A DNA stretch of 64,000 nucleotides from Chitinophaga barathri (GCF_003807585.1 NZ_RMBX01000014.1:124001-188000), one strand, 5' to 3'. Shown: positions 42,786 to 51,442, counted from the stretch's first letter. Numbers and translations: made by a program. Notes: generated by a model from the sequence alone, not told the origin.

Positions 42786-43661
42786 TTACAGCGTTTGGAG
42801 ATAGAGATACAGCGCCTGCAATTCTTCGTCGGTATAATTGGCCGTCATTTTCCAGGGCATGTCTTCGTTCTGCAACTCGCGGCCATCAGGCGTTTTGCCC
42901 GTACGGAGCACAGTCACGAATTCGTTCAGCGACCATTTACCTACGTTCGCGGTGGAAGTGATATCCCTTGCGTATACACCACCCGGCACAGGATTGGGGC
43001 CGCCCTTCAAAGCCGGTGTATGGCAGCCGGTGCAGGACATGGAAAGATATTGCCCGTATTCCGCTGTGGGGGCGCGTTGCACAGCCTGCGTAGGTTTATA
43101 CCGGTGATCGATCTTTTCAGCCGGTATCAGCGGAAGTTTATCCAGACCCGACAATACAACGCCCAGCGGGCCCAGCTTAGGTTCGGGCAATTCATGATCC
43201 ACTGCAGGCACAGATTTGAGATAAGCAATAAGATTCGCGAGGTCATGATCAGACATTTTGTAAAATTCATATGAAGGCATGATAAGCAGGGGTTTGCCAT
43301 CAGACTTAAGCCCATGGCGCATTGCAAGCAGCCATTCACGATCAGAATAAGATGCGGGGCGGCCGCCTTTACCAAAGGTGAGATTCGCCGCGGGCAACAT
43401 CCCGAGCGCGGCGTCGTCGATGAAAATTTTTCCGGCTAGATTGTCACCATGGCAGTCCGCACAGCCCTTTGTAGCGTAGATATGCGCTCCATCCGCCACA
43501 GATGCGGAATCCGAAGGAATATCAATCATCCGTACTTCTACGTTGTACGGTTTGCTTTTCTTGTTATTCACCAATATATACATGGTGAAATAAAAAATTA
43601 GAATGATCGCCACCAATACGCCGATGATGCCGCCCGTCCATTTCAGTATTTTCCGCAACAT
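42786..43661 (-). CDS. Membrane-anchored dihaem cytochrome c
   Basis: The 291-residue protein, taken from ATG 43661 (MLRKILKWTGGIIGVLVAI), has an N-terminal TM anchor and two haem-c binding sites: CADCH (GCADCHGDNLAG) and CTGCH (MSCTGCHTPALKGG). Distal Met ligands are likely in LLIMPSYEFYKMSD and the later NEDMPWKM. It is a c-type cytochrome facing the periplasm, passing electrons. An upstream start at 43700 adds 13 residues. A perfect -7 box (43685-43692) precedes the gene and an AraC gene is divergently transcribed. Confidence 0.9.
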   Translation of the reverse strand: MLRKILKWTGGIIGVLVAIILIFYFTMYILVNNKKSKPYNVEVRMIDIPSDSASVADGAHIYATKGCADCHGDNLAGKIFIDDAALGMLPAANLTFGKGGRPASYSDREWLLAMRHGLKSDGKPLLIMPSYEFYKMSDHDLANLIAYLKSVPAVDHELPEPKLGPLGVVLSGLDKLPLIPAEKIDHRYKPTQAVQRAPTAEYGQYLSMSCTGCHTPALKGGPNPVPGGVYARDITSTANVGKWSLNEFVTVLRTGKTPDGRELQNEDMPWKMTANYTDEELQALYLYLQTL

Positions 43662-43684
43662 GTTTATGATTATTTTTGTTGCGT

Positions 43685-43692
43685 CAAAATTA
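43685..43692 (-). promoter_or_regulatory. Candidate -7 box of the cytochrome c gene
   Basis: Read on the minus strand this is TAATTTTG, a perfect TAnnTTTG match, 23 bases before ATG 43661. The predicted transcription start is near 43678. Confidence 0.5.
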
Positions 43693-43721
43693 TACCACAC
43701 AACCCCAGTGGATAGTACGAC

Positions 43722-43750
43722 AAACGGATATTATTATACGTAAAACGGAT
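43722..43750. promoter_or_regulatory. Candidate AraC operator: direct repeat AAACGGAT
   Basis: AAACGGAT occurs at 43722-43729 and 43743-43750, 21 bases apart (two helical turns), in the divergent space between the AraC gene and the cytochrome gene. Relative to the cytochrome start predicted near 43678, the sites centre at about -48 and -69, a usual place for AraC-type activator binding. Confidence 0.45.
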
Positions 43751-43758
43751 TTACAGTT

Positions 43759-44265
43759 ATGACCCCAAAAACACAACGCGACGCGCTGAATGCGATCGCG
43801 AACCACGCGTTCTTTAAAGACCATGCTACACTCTTCACCAAAGAACAAACATCAGACAATGAGCTGTGGGACCCCCTGCAGGCTTTAATGCATTTCCAGG
43901 TAACGGCGGCCGGCACGCAACGCATTTCCATCGTGGATGCAGAGCGCTTACAGGCGGTGAAAGATTACCTGCGCACGGAATACCTGTGCCCGGAACTCAG
44001 TCTGGGCCTGATATGCAGGCGTTTCGGGCTGAATGAATTTAAACTGAAGAGAGGCTTCAAGCAGCTTTTCGGAAACACCGTATTTGGTTTCGTGCAGGAA
44101 ATGAAAATGAAAGCTGCGCGGCGGATGCTGGTGGAAAAAAGATTGAATGTGAATGAGGTGGCGGATCACCTGGGCTACAGCTCGCCCAATCATTTTTCCG
44201 CCGCGTTTAAGAAGATGTTCGGATACCCTCCGGCAAAACTGAAAGCATTCATCGTAGTGGCTTAA
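43759..44265 (+). CDS. Short AraC-family transcriptional regulator
   Basis: The 168-residue protein consists of a short N-terminal segment of about 75 residues and the AraC HTH domain. The first HTH reads LICRRFGLNEFKLKRGFKQLFG and the second VADHLGYSSPNHFSAAFKKMFG, followed by the Pro-rich end YPPAKLK. Such short AraC proteins without a cupin domain are common in Bacteroidota. It is divergent from the cytochrome gene, so that gene and its own are the likely targets (inference). It ends before a strong hairpin at 44279. Confidence 0.92.
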   Translation: MTPKTQRDALNAIANHAFFKDHATLFTKEQTSDNELWDPLQALMHFQVTAAGTQRISIVDAERLQAVKDYLRTEYLCPELSLGLICRRFGLNEFKLKRGFKQLFGNTVFGFVQEMKMKAARRMLVEKRLNVNEVADHLGYSSPNHFSAAFKKMFGYPPAKLKAFIVVA

Positions 44266-44278
44266 ACACCCCCAATAG

Positions 44279-44306
44279 AAAACCGCCTCGATTGAGGCGG
44301 TTTCAC
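44279..44306 (+). terminator. Intrinsic hairpin after the AraC gene
   Basis: The stem AACCGCCTC/GAGGCGGTT with GATT-type loop lies 14 bases after the AraC stop and is followed by a short T-run only (TTTCACATTT). Confidence 0.62.
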
Positions 44307-44497
44307 ATTTGGAGTAGAAATTTTCTCGATCTTTCTGTTTTGTGTTTAGGTTGATAAATTGGTAAGGAAAGTAATTAACCCAAATTTAACTTTCTGTTTA
44401 CACATTTCCATCACACTAAGGTGTAAATATCAAAAAAAATGCAAAAAACAGGGCATTGGCCGGCTAAATGTTAGCAAACCAATGCCTTTACAGTTTA

Positions 44498-46126
44498 TTA
44501 AAATATATACTTTGTTGAAAGAAAGTTTGAGGATTGGTCGCTGACGATCTTATTGATCAGCGCTTTATTCTCTTCCGTTTGTTTGGTAGCCACCAGCGAA
44601 CGGATGCTGAACGCCCTCAGCGCATCAAAAACGGAGAGCGTGGCCTCGGCGGAATCCTTTCTCCCGGTGAAGGGGAAGATGTCCGGCCCGCGCTGACACT
44701 GGCAATTGATGTTCACACGGCTCACCTGGTTCACCAGCGGGTCTATCAGCGACGCCAGTTCTTCCGCGTCGTTGGAAAAGAGGGCCACCTGCTGGCCGTG
44801 ATCCGCTTCAATCAGGTAATTGATCGGCGTTTCAATATTATCGAACGGGATCACGGGGATTACCGGTCCGAATTGCTCCTCGCGGTAGAGTTTCATCTTT
44901 TCGTTCACAGGATATACGATGGCCGGATACACAAAAGAGGCATTTGCAGCCCCGCCATGCGTGTTTATCACCTTCGCCCCATGGGCAACCGCATCCGCCA
45001 CGCAACTCTGTAAATAACCCGGTTTCTGTGGCTCCGGCAGCGGGGTGAGGAACACGTCTTTTTCCCAGGGCATACCGAATTTCAGTTTGCCTACCGCTGC
45101 GCTCATTTTTTCCAGGAAGGCATCCGCCACGCTGCTGTGCACGAAAATTATCTTGATGGCCGTGCAGCGCTGCCCGTTGAAAGAAAGCGAGCCCAGCACA
45201 CATTCTTTCACTGCCAGGTCGATGTCTGCCTTATCGGTAATAATAGCGGCGTTTTTAGCGTCCAGGCCGAGGATGGCCCGCAGGCGGTTCACTTTCGGGT
45301 GCATTTTTTTCAGCTGGTTCGCCACTTTGCTGGAACCAATGAGCGTAAGCACATTGATCTTCCCCGATTCCATCAGCGGCGCAATGATCACGTTGCCGCG
45401 GCCATAGATGGTATTCACCACGCCTTTCGGGAAACATTCGCGGAAAGCTTCCAGCAGCGGGTAATGCAATAACGTACCGTGTTTCGGAGGTTTGAACAGC
45501 AGGGTATTCCCCATGATAAGCGCGGGAATGAGCGTGGTGAAAGTTTCATTCAGCGGGTAGTTGAACGGGCCCATACACAGCACCACACCGAGCGGGCTGC
45601 GCCGGATCTGGCCGATGATGCCCTGCTCTATGGCAAAACCGGAGGACTTGCGGTCCAGGTCCTTCAATGCATCGATGGTGGCGTGGATGTATTCTACGGT
45701 GCGGTCAAATTCCTTTACAGAATCCGCGTAGGATTTCCCGATCTCCCACATGATCAGCGATACGACCTCCTGTTTTTGGGCGATCATTTTACCGGTGAAT
45801 TTTTCCACGCAGGCAATACGTTCCGCTACAGACATGGTGGGCCATTCCCCGCGGCCATCGCGGTAAGCGAGGATAGCATCATTCAGGGAAGCCATGGCTT
45901 CTTCTTCGCCGCAGAGGGGATACGAGCCGATCACCTTTCGTTCGAGACCGTTGGCGGTTTTAATACAGATGGGAGATAATACGGTGTGCACATCGCCGGT
46001 CCAGGTTTTCATTTCACCGCCGGAAAGGTACTCCCGCTGGTGAATCTCCGCCGGCAGCCTGAATTCCGCCGGAATGGCGTCTTCGGTTAGGAAAAGATGG
46101 TCTAATTGTTCTTCAAAAGTGGTCAT
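44498..46126 (-). CDS. Aldehyde dehydrogenase, GapN-like (NADP-dependent G3P dehydrogenase)
   Basis: The 542-residue ALDH has catalytic Cys321 in FNGQRCTA, the N of GPFNYPLN (about residue 189), and the PPKHGTLLHY substrate region; this pattern is closest to non-phosphorylating glyceraldehyde-3-phosphate dehydrogenases. GapN oxidises G3P to 3-phosphoglycerate with NADPH formation, bypassing ATP formation. In place of the usual ELGGK Glu motif it has GLDAK (residues 287-291), so the normal general base is not in its usual position. Length is greater than classical GapN (about 475), mostly from an N-terminal extension. Function is probable but not certain because of this motif. Confidence 0.82.
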   Translation of the reverse strand: MTTFEEQLDHLFLTEDAIPAEFRLPAEIHQREYLSGGEMKTWTGDVHTVLSPICIKTANGLERKVIGSYPLCGEEEAMASLNDAILAYRDGRGEWPTMSVAERIACVEKFTGKMIAQKQEVVSLIMWEIGKSYADSVKEFDRTVEYIHATIDALKDLDRKSSGFAIEQGIIGQIRRSPLGVVLCMGPFNYPLNETFTTLIPALIMGNTLLFKPPKHGTLLHYPLLEAFRECFPKGVVNTIYGRGNVIIAPLMESGKINVLTLIGSSKVANQLKKMHPKVNRLRAILGLDAKNAAIITDKADIDLAVKECVLGSLSFNGQRCTAIKIIFVHSSVADAFLEKMSAAVGKLKFGMPWEKDVFLTPLPEPQKPGYLQSCVADAVAHGAKVINTHGGAANASFVYPAIVYPVNEKMKLYREEQFGPVIPVIPFDNIETPINYLIEADHGQQVALFSNDAEELASLIDPLVNQVSRVNINCQCQRGPDIFPFTGRKDSAEATLSVFDALRAFSIRSLVATKQTEENKALINKIVSDQSSNFLSTKYIF

Positions 46127-46189
46127 AATCGAGGGTAGTTAATAAAAAATCACGGATAATATTATTGGCATTCAGCGCTCATGATGTGT

Positions 46190-46207
46190 CGCAAAGTACA
46201 ATTTGCG
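46190..46207. promoter_or_regulatory. Inverted repeat CGCAAA-N6-TTTGCG upstream of the GapN-like gene
   Basis: CGCAAAGTACAATTTGCG is a perfect 6-base inverted repeat with a 6-base centre, 64 bases upstream of the dehydrogenase ATG. On the minus strand it includes GTACTTTGCG, close to a -7 box, so a repressor could act here. Confidence 0.35.
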
Positions 46208-46366
46208 CTAAACAATTTTATATTGGATACGATAAACTAATATTGTTTTCTTACTTGTTAATGCTTTGATTCCGAAACATGCAACCGATTGCAAATTACA
46301 TGGTTATTTATTAGCAAGCAATTCGAATTGTCATGGCTGCTTAAAAAATCTGAAGGGGTAAACGAC

Positions 46367-46402
46367 AAGAGGGTTCATCATTACTGACGAACCCTCTTTT
46401 TT
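46367..46402 (+). terminator. Intrinsic terminator hairpin (orphan orientation)
   Basis: The stem AGAGGGTTC...GAACCCTCT continues through ATCATTACTGAC and is followed by TTTTTTTATTTT on the plus strand. Minus-strand read-through from the acyl-CoA dehydrogenase gene would meet the same hairpin with a weaker tail (TTGTCGTTT). Confidence 0.7.
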
Positions 46403-46437
46403 TATTTTGACCACTATTGATTGCTGCAATAAACCCG

Positions 46438-47580
46438 TTATTCTTTCAGCGCTTCCCGCGCAATAACAATTTTCTGTATCTCGGAAGTACCTTCGCCTAT
46501 CGTGCACAATTTGGAATCGCGGTAGAATTTTTCTACCGGGAAATCCTTTGTATAACCGTACCCGCCGAAGATCTGCACCGCTTCGTTCGAGGCGGATACC
46601 GCGACTTCCGAAGCGTAATATTTAGCCATGGCCGCTTGTTTGGTCATAGGCAGATGCCTGTTTTTCATATCTGCCGCCTGCATGGTAAGCAGTTCGGCGG
46701 CGGCGATCTGTGTAGCCATATCTGCCAGCTTAAAAGATATGCCCTGGAAATTGGCGATCGGCTGATCGAACTGGTGGCGTTCTTTGGAATATTTTACGGA
46801 TGCGTCAAACGCGCCTTTTGCGATGCCCAGGGAAAGCGCCGCAATGGAAATACGCCCGCCGTCCAGCACTTTCATGGATTGTATAAAACCCTCTCCTTCT
46901 TTACCGACCAGGTTTCCGGCCGGGATGCGGCAATTGTCGAAGATCATTTCCGCGGTTTCGGATGCACGCATACCGAGTTTGTTTTCTTTTTTGCCGCCGC
47001 TGAAACCGGGCGTACCCCTTTCAACGATGAAGGCACTCATGCCCCGGCTGTCCCGCACTTCGCCGGTGCGGGCGATCACCACGGCTACATCACCGCTTTT
47101 ACCATGTGTGATCCAGCTTTTAGTACCGTTTATCACCCATTCGTCTCCTTCTTTTTTTGCCACGCATTTCATATTCATAGCGTCAGAGCCGGTGTTTGGC
47201 TCCGTGAGCCCCCAGGCGCCGATCCATTCGGCGGTGGCGAGTTTGGGCAGGTATTTTTGTTGCTGTTCTTCGTTGCCGAATTGCAGGATGTGGCCGGTAC
47301 AAAGTGAATTGTGCGCGGCTACACTCAACCCGATAGCGCCGCAGATACGGGATATTTCGCTGATAACGGTCACATATTCAAGGTATCCGAGGCCGGAGCC
47401 ACCGTATTGTTCAGGCACGAGCACGCCCATGAGGCCCAGCTCACCCATCTTTTTGAAAAGCTCTTTGGGGAAGATCTGTTCTTCATCCCATTCCAGGACG
47501 TGGGGCTGGATATGAGTTTTACCGAAATCCCGGATCACCTGGGCTATCTGTTGTTGCATGTCCGTGGGCTGAAAATTCAT
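46438..47580 (-). CDS. Acyl-CoA dehydrogenase
   Basis: The 380-residue FAD enzyme forms the alpha-beta double bond in acyl-CoA. Motifs seen: YGGSGLGYLEYVTVISEI in the N-terminal helical domain, WGLTEPNTGSDAM (flavin contact), the C-terminal helical domain, and catalytic Glu in IGEGTSEIQK. The GEGTS variant and 380-residue length fit the short/medium-chain group, possibly butyryl-CoA-like. It is 15 bases after the HhH gene on the same strand, with no ETF gene close by. Confidence 0.95.
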   Translation of the reverse strand: MNFQPTDMQQQIAQVIRDFGKTHIQPHVLEWDEEQIFPKELFKKMGELGLMGVLVPEQYGGSGLGYLEYVTVISEISRICGAIGLSVAAHNSLCTGHILQFGNEEQQQKYLPKLATAEWIGAWGLTEPNTGSDAMNMKCVAKKEGDEWVINGTKSWITHGKSGDVAVVIARTGEVRDSRGMSAFIVERGTPGFSGGKKENKLGMRASETAEMIFDNCRIPAGNLVGKEGEGFIQSMKVLDGGRISIAALSLGIAKGAFDASVKYSKERHQFDQPIANFQGISFKLADMATQIAAAELLTMQAADMKNRHLPMTKQAAMAKYYASEVAVSASNEAVQIFGGYGYTKDFPVEKFYRDSKLCTIGEGTSEIQKIVIAREALKE

Positions 47581-47595
47581 AACCTGAAATTGGGT

Positions 47596-48465
47596 TTAAT
47601 TGATCTTTAAGTATTTTTCAATTTTACGATAAATGGAATCATCTACCAAAGCGAGGGCACGGAGCGTTTCTACCTCCCTGAAAGGCCCGTGGGCACTGCG
47701 ATACCGTACTATCACCCGGGCCAGTTTCGTGTTGATGTATGGATGTAGGGCCAAAGATTTATCATCTGTATCGTTGAGACTGATCTTTCTTAGAGAAACA
47801 TCACCCAGCCGGAGGAACGGTTGAATTTTATTAAATACGGAATCCACCAATCCATACACTTCCCCTACCTGCCGGGTAGAATAGAAGCCTCCGAGCCGGT
47901 CCCTGAAGCCCACAATCCTCTTTGCGAGCGTTGGCCCGATGCCCGGCAAACGTTCCCACTGCGCAGAATCCGCGGCGTTGATATCGATCACCGGGATAGG
48001 TAAGCGTTTGTCGGGATAACGGTATGAGTTTGCATATGAATTGTTGCCGGCTCCATTATGCCGGGCTGCGTAGGGACGGTTTTCATACGGCCGTTTTGTA
48101 TAATAACCGCCATTGGGAAATCTCCCGCTGTCGCGATAAAACTTACGCCTGTCAAATCTTCCGTCATCCCGGTAAAAACCGGACCTGGCATAATGCGCAT
48201 CGTTTTTCCAGCGATCACGTCTGTAGCTGCTGTCCTTCCACTTCGTACGGTATTGTATCGCGGCGGCTTCCCGCTCCGATTCCATCAATGCGGCCACTTC
48301 CGTGGCAACGCGGTTAAGACCAGCAGTATCCGCTACAGGCGGTTTAAAAAAAATGGTATTCCATGCGGAAGGTAAAAACTGTACAAGCAGGATCAGGCTT
48401 AACAAACAGGCGATTCCCCAACGCTCCTTCCTGGAGAATTCAAAAAATTGGTTCGGCACAAACAA
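47596..48465 (-). CDS. ComEA-like helix-hairpin-helix protein
   Basis: The 289-residue protein has one N-terminal TM helix (WGIACLLSLILLVQFLPSAW, about residues 16-35), a Tyr/Arg/Asn-rich linker of some 90 residues, and two helix-hairpin-helix repeats: IDINAADSAQWERLPGIGPTLAKRIVGFRDRLGGF and a second near SLNDTDDKSLALHPYINTKLARVIVRYRSAHGPF. HhH modules bind DNA without sequence specificity; ComEA-type proteins bind incoming DNA in natural transformation. Periplasmic DNA binding is therefore possible but unproven. It sits between an acyl-CoA dehydrogenase and a PhnP-like gene. Confidence 0.86.
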   Translation of the reverse strand: MFVPNQFFEFSRKERWGIACLLSLILLVQFLPSAWNTIFFKPPVADTAGLNRVATEVAALMESEREAAAIQYRTKWKDSSYRRDRWKNDAHYARSGFYRDDGRFDRRKFYRDSGRFPNGGYYTKRPYENRPYAARHNGAGNNSYANSYRYPDKRLPIPVIDINAADSAQWERLPGIGPTLAKRIVGFRDRLGGFYSTRQVGEVYGLVDSVFNKIQPFLRLGDVSLRKISLNDTDDKSLALHPYINTKLARVIVRYRSAHGPFREVETLRALALVDDSIYRKIEKYLKIN

Positions 48466-48535
48466 TGGTATTGATCTGCGCCGAATGTCTGATTAATTTT
48501 TGAACGGAAAAAATTTTCAGCGAAGAAAAATCATC

Positions 48536-49297
48536 TCACAATTCCACTTCCAAACCATCATACGCCAGCGCCATACCTTCCGGCAAGGTGGGGCCTACCT
48601 CCGCATGCAAGCCAAGCTGGTGGCTGATATGCGTAAAGTATACCTGCGGCACTTCCAGCTCTTTGCCCAATGCGATCGCTTCTTCGAGCGTAAAATGGGA
48701 AATGTGTTTTTCACGGCGCAGCGCGTTCAGCACCAGCACCTTTGATCCGCGGATCTTTTCCTTTTCTTCCGGCGCAATGTAATTAGCATCCGTGATATAG
48801 GTGAAATCGCCGAAGCGGAAGCCCAGCACGGGCATTTTATGATGCAGCACGTTGATCGGGATAAACGTGAGGTCATTGATCGTAAAAGGATCGTCGAGGA
48901 TGGTGCGTAGGTTCAGCTCCGGGATACCGGGATATTTAAAATCCGCGAAAGCATAGGAAAATTCGCGGATGATCACGTTCTGCGAATAATCGGACGCGTA
49001 AATATCGATAGGCTGCTGCTGGAAAAAATTAAAGGCGCGGATATCGTCCATGCCGGCGATATGATCTTTATGGGAATGTGTGATCACGACGGCTTCCAGG
49101 CGTTTTACCTCTGCGCGGAGCATCTGGTAACGGAAGTCAGGCGTGGTATCTATCACGATATTCCCCCCGTCTGACTGGATGAGGATGCTGCTGCGCAGGC
49201 GCTTGTCCCGCGGGTCCGGGGAGGCGCATACGCTGCATGGGCAGGCTATCACCGGCACACCCTGCGAGGTGCCCGTTCCAAGGAAAATAACTTTCAC
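48536..49297 (-). CDS. Metallo-beta-lactamase-fold hydrolase, PhnP-like
   Basis: The 253-residue protein starts MKVIFLGTGTSQGVP and has a Cys cluster CPCSVC (about residues 19-24), as in PhnP-type cyclic phosphodiesterases, where it binds a structural zinc. The metal motif THSHKDHIAG (HxHxDH) is intact, and further His are in YFTHISHQLG. It probably cleaves a cyclic phosphodiester such as phosphoribosyl cyclic phosphate; no phn genes are nearby, so this substrate is not supported by context. It is 6 bases from the small conserved gene upstream. Confidence 0.88.
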   Translation of the reverse strand: MKVIFLGTGTSQGVPVIACPCSVCASPDPRDKRLRSSILIQSDGGNIVIDTTPDFRYQMLRAEVKRLEAVVITHSHKDHIAGMDDIRAFNFFQQQPIDIYASDYSQNVIIREFSYAFADFKYPGIPELNLRTILDDPFTINDLTFIPINVLHHKMPVLGFRFGDFTYITDANYIAPEEKEKIRGSKVLVLNALRREKHISHFTLEEAIALGKELEVPQVYFTHISHQLGLHAEVGPTLPEGMALAYDGLEVEL

Positions 49298-49303
49298 GGC
49301 TGC

Positions 49304-49621
49304 TTATTCTGTTTCGGGTTCTGAAGATGGAGTTTCTTCACCGGCTGCCCCGGCGGTCTTGCTATCTATCACCTGGCGGTACAGTTTCTGGCTTTCCGGT
49401 GTCAGGAAACCTTCTTCCACAATAATGGAAGGGAGAATGTCCATCAGCGTGTTGATGCGCCCTTCAATATTCAGGAATTTGTTGATGACCACCACTTTTT
49501 TGTGCTCCAGTACACAGAAGCCGGAATTGAAGGTGCCTTTTTCGTACCGCAAAATATACTTCGCCTCCTCAAATATCTTTTCCAGCTTCGCCACGTTGTT
49601 GGGGGTACTCTTCAGATTCAT
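49304..49621 (-). CDS. Conserved small protein of unknown function next to porX
   Basis: The 105-residue protein (MNLKSTPNNVAKLEKIFEE) has an N-terminal helix, a beta-strand pair (GTFNSGFCVLEHKKVVVINKFL), a helix and an acidic, disordered tail. There is no signal or TM segment. I recognise the sequence style as conserved in Bacteroidota but not its function. It lies 17 bases after porX and 6 bases before the PhnP-like gene, so it is probably co-transcribed with porX. A role in T9SS regulation is only guilt by association. Confidence 0.72.
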   Translation of the reverse strand: MNLKSTPNNVAKLEKIFEEAKYILRYEKGTFNSGFCVLEHKKVVVINKFLNIEGRINTLMDILPSIIVEEGFLTPESQKLYRQVIDSKTAGAAGEETPSSEPETE

Positions 49622-49638
49622 ATTGTCTCCTTTTTATA

Positions 49639-51192
49639 CTATTTGCTTACCATCCTCGCCACCGGCACAATCATCTCCTCGAGGGAAATACCGCCGTGCT
49701 GGAAGGTGTTGCGGTAATAATTCACGAAATAATTATAGTTGTTGGGATAGCAAAGATACCCGTCTTCGCGGGCAAAGATATAAGAAGAATTGACATTCGG
49801 CTTCGGCAGCCCGGCATCGCGGGGATCCCGGAAGGCCAGTACTTCCTTGGGATCGTAATTCAGGTTGCGGCCGTGTTTATAACGCAGGTTGGTCGTCGTT
49901 TGTTTGTCGCCGATCACTTTTACCGGCGTTTTTACCCGTACGCTGCCATGATCTGTGGCGATGATCAGGTTGATCTTTTTATCCGCCAGCCGTTTGAGCG
50001 CCTGGTGCAGCGGGGAGTGTTCGAACCAGCTGGCCGTGATGGAACGGTAGGAAACTTCATCTCCCGCCAGCTCTTTGAGCACTTCCATTTCTGTACGGGC
50101 ATGGCTGAGCATATCCACGAAGTTGTATACGATTACGTTCAGCGGGTAATTGAGCAGGTTGTGCATGTTGTTCACCATATGCTGGCCGTCCGCGTGATTG
50201 GTCACTTTGGTGTAGGAAAAACGCGGGTCCATTTTCAGGCGGGCCAGCTGTGCGGCGAAAAATGCTTCCTCGTACAGGTTTTTCCCTCCTTCCTCGTCAT
50301 CGTTTTTCCATTCCTCCGGGAATTTCGCTTCGATGTCGATGGGCAGCATACCGGCAAATATGGCATTGCGGCTGTATTGGGTGGAAGTGGGGAGAATGCT
50401 GTAAAAGGTATCTTCCTCCACGAGCCGGAAAGATTCGCCGAAGATAGGCTGGATGGTCTTCCACTGGTCGTAGCGCAGGTTATCAATGAGGATAAAAAAG
50501 TTGGGCACGGTAGGGTCCAGCAGGGGCACCACCTTCTGGCTGAAGAGGGTGTGGCTCATTATCGGCGCTTCCTGTGCTTTCGGCTGCATCCAGCTGCTGT
50601 AGTGACGGTTGATGAATTTGGCGAACTCTGTATTAGCTTCGGCTTTCTGCGAATGCAGTACTTCCAGCATTTCAGGCGCATCGCTTTTGCTCATTTCCAT
50701 TTCCCAGTACACCAGTTTTTTATAGATGTCCGCCCATTCTGTATGGTTCGGGTTATCGTTCAGGGCCATAAAAAGGGTGCGGAACTGCTGCTGATAAGCC
50801 GTAGTGGTCTTTTCAGCCACCAGCCGTTTGTTGTCGATGATCTTTTTGAGACTCAGGAGCACCTGGTTCGGATTCACCGGTTTGATCAGGTAATCCGTGA
50901 TCTGGGAGCCGATAGCATCGTCCATCACGTTTTCCGCCTCATTTTTCGTGATCATCACCACCGGTATCTGCTGGTCCATTTCTTTGATCTTGCCGAGGGT
51001 TTCCAGGCCGGTAATTCCGGGCATGGACTCGTCCAGCAGCACCACGTCCACGATATTTTCCTTCAGGAACTCGAGGGCGTCGTAGCCATTGGTAAGGGCG
51101 GAAACATGGTAGCCTTTGCTTTCGAGGAAGATAATCTGTGATTTGAGCGATTCTATTTCATCATCTACCCAGAGTATGTTGATTTGATTCAT
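49639..51192 (-). CDS. porX: PorX, T9SS-linked response regulator with PglZ domain
   Basis: The 517-residue protein has an N-terminal receiver (acidic pocket WVDDE, phosphoacceptor Asp in VVLLDESMPG near residue 55, the Lys of LIKPVN) and a long C-terminal PglZ/alkaline-phosphatase-superfamily domain, with NFFILIDNLRYDQW, TQYSRNAIFAGMLP, and IIATDHGSVRV metal/nucleophile motifs. In Porphyromonas PorX/PorY with an ECF factor controls type IX secretion gene expression. The fusion of receiver and PglZ is diagnostic. The porY kinase is not in the window. Confidence 0.95.
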   Translation of the reverse strand: MNQINILWVDDEIESLKSQIIFLESKGYHVSALTNGYDALEFLKENIVDVVLLDESMPGITGLETLGKIKEMDQQIPVVMITKNEAENVMDDAIGSQITDYLIKPVNPNQVLLSLKKIIDNKRLVAEKTTTAYQQQFRTLFMALNDNPNHTEWADIYKKLVYWEMEMSKSDAPEMLEVLHSQKAEANTEFAKFINRHYSSWMQPKAQEAPIMSHTLFSQKVVPLLDPTVPNFFILIDNLRYDQWKTIQPIFGESFRLVEEDTFYSILPTSTQYSRNAIFAGMLPIDIEAKFPEEWKNDDEEGGKNLYEEAFFAAQLARLKMDPRFSYTKVTNHADGQHMVNNMHNLLNYPLNVIVYNFVDMLSHARTEMEVLKELAGDEVSYRSITASWFEHSPLHQALKRLADKKINLIIATDHGSVRVKTPVKVIGDKQTTTNLRYKHGRNLNYDPKEVLAFRDPRDAGLPKPNVNSSYIFAREDGYLCYPNNYNYFVNYYRNTFQHGGISLEEMIVPVARMVSK

Positions 51193-51434
51193 GATGTTCC
51201 TTTACGTAAGTTGAAACGGATTGATATGGAATGCCAGGGTGCCGTTTGTCAATTACGAATTACGAATATATTTATGATTTATTGCGATTTATTTGAAACT
51301 GGTCAAAAATCGTACCCGACAGGCGGGTTTGGATAGGGGTAAAGGCCCTGGCGCGCGTCAGTGTATTAAAAAATTTGTTAAATTATCAACTGTCACGTAA
51401 TACCTTGTGATCGGAAAAGTTACCTTCAATGGTG

Positions 51435-51442
51435 TAGATTTG
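51435..51442 (+). promoter_or_regulatory. Candidate -7 box of the HD phosphohydrolase gene
   Basis: TAGATTTG is a perfect TAnnTTTG match, 25 bases before ATG 51468. The 275-base gap otherwise holds AT-rich sequence with the direct repeat AATTACG at about 51254. Confidence 0.5.

Larger units (their letters stand above)
46127..46437. other. Intergenic region with an orphan hairpin and operator-like inverted repeat
   Basis: No convincing ORF is seen in this 311-base gap between two minus-strand genes. It holds a perfect inverted repeat at 46190-46207 and an intrinsic-terminator hairpin at 46367-46402 whose T-run is on the plus strand, although no plus-strand gene precedes it. A small plus-strand RNA ending at this hairpin is possible. 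Confidence 0.4.

Noticed and set aside
44359..44544. 61-codon ORF after the AraC gene
   Set aside because: It lies in an AT-rich gap with random-looking composition and overlaps the GapN-like gene end.
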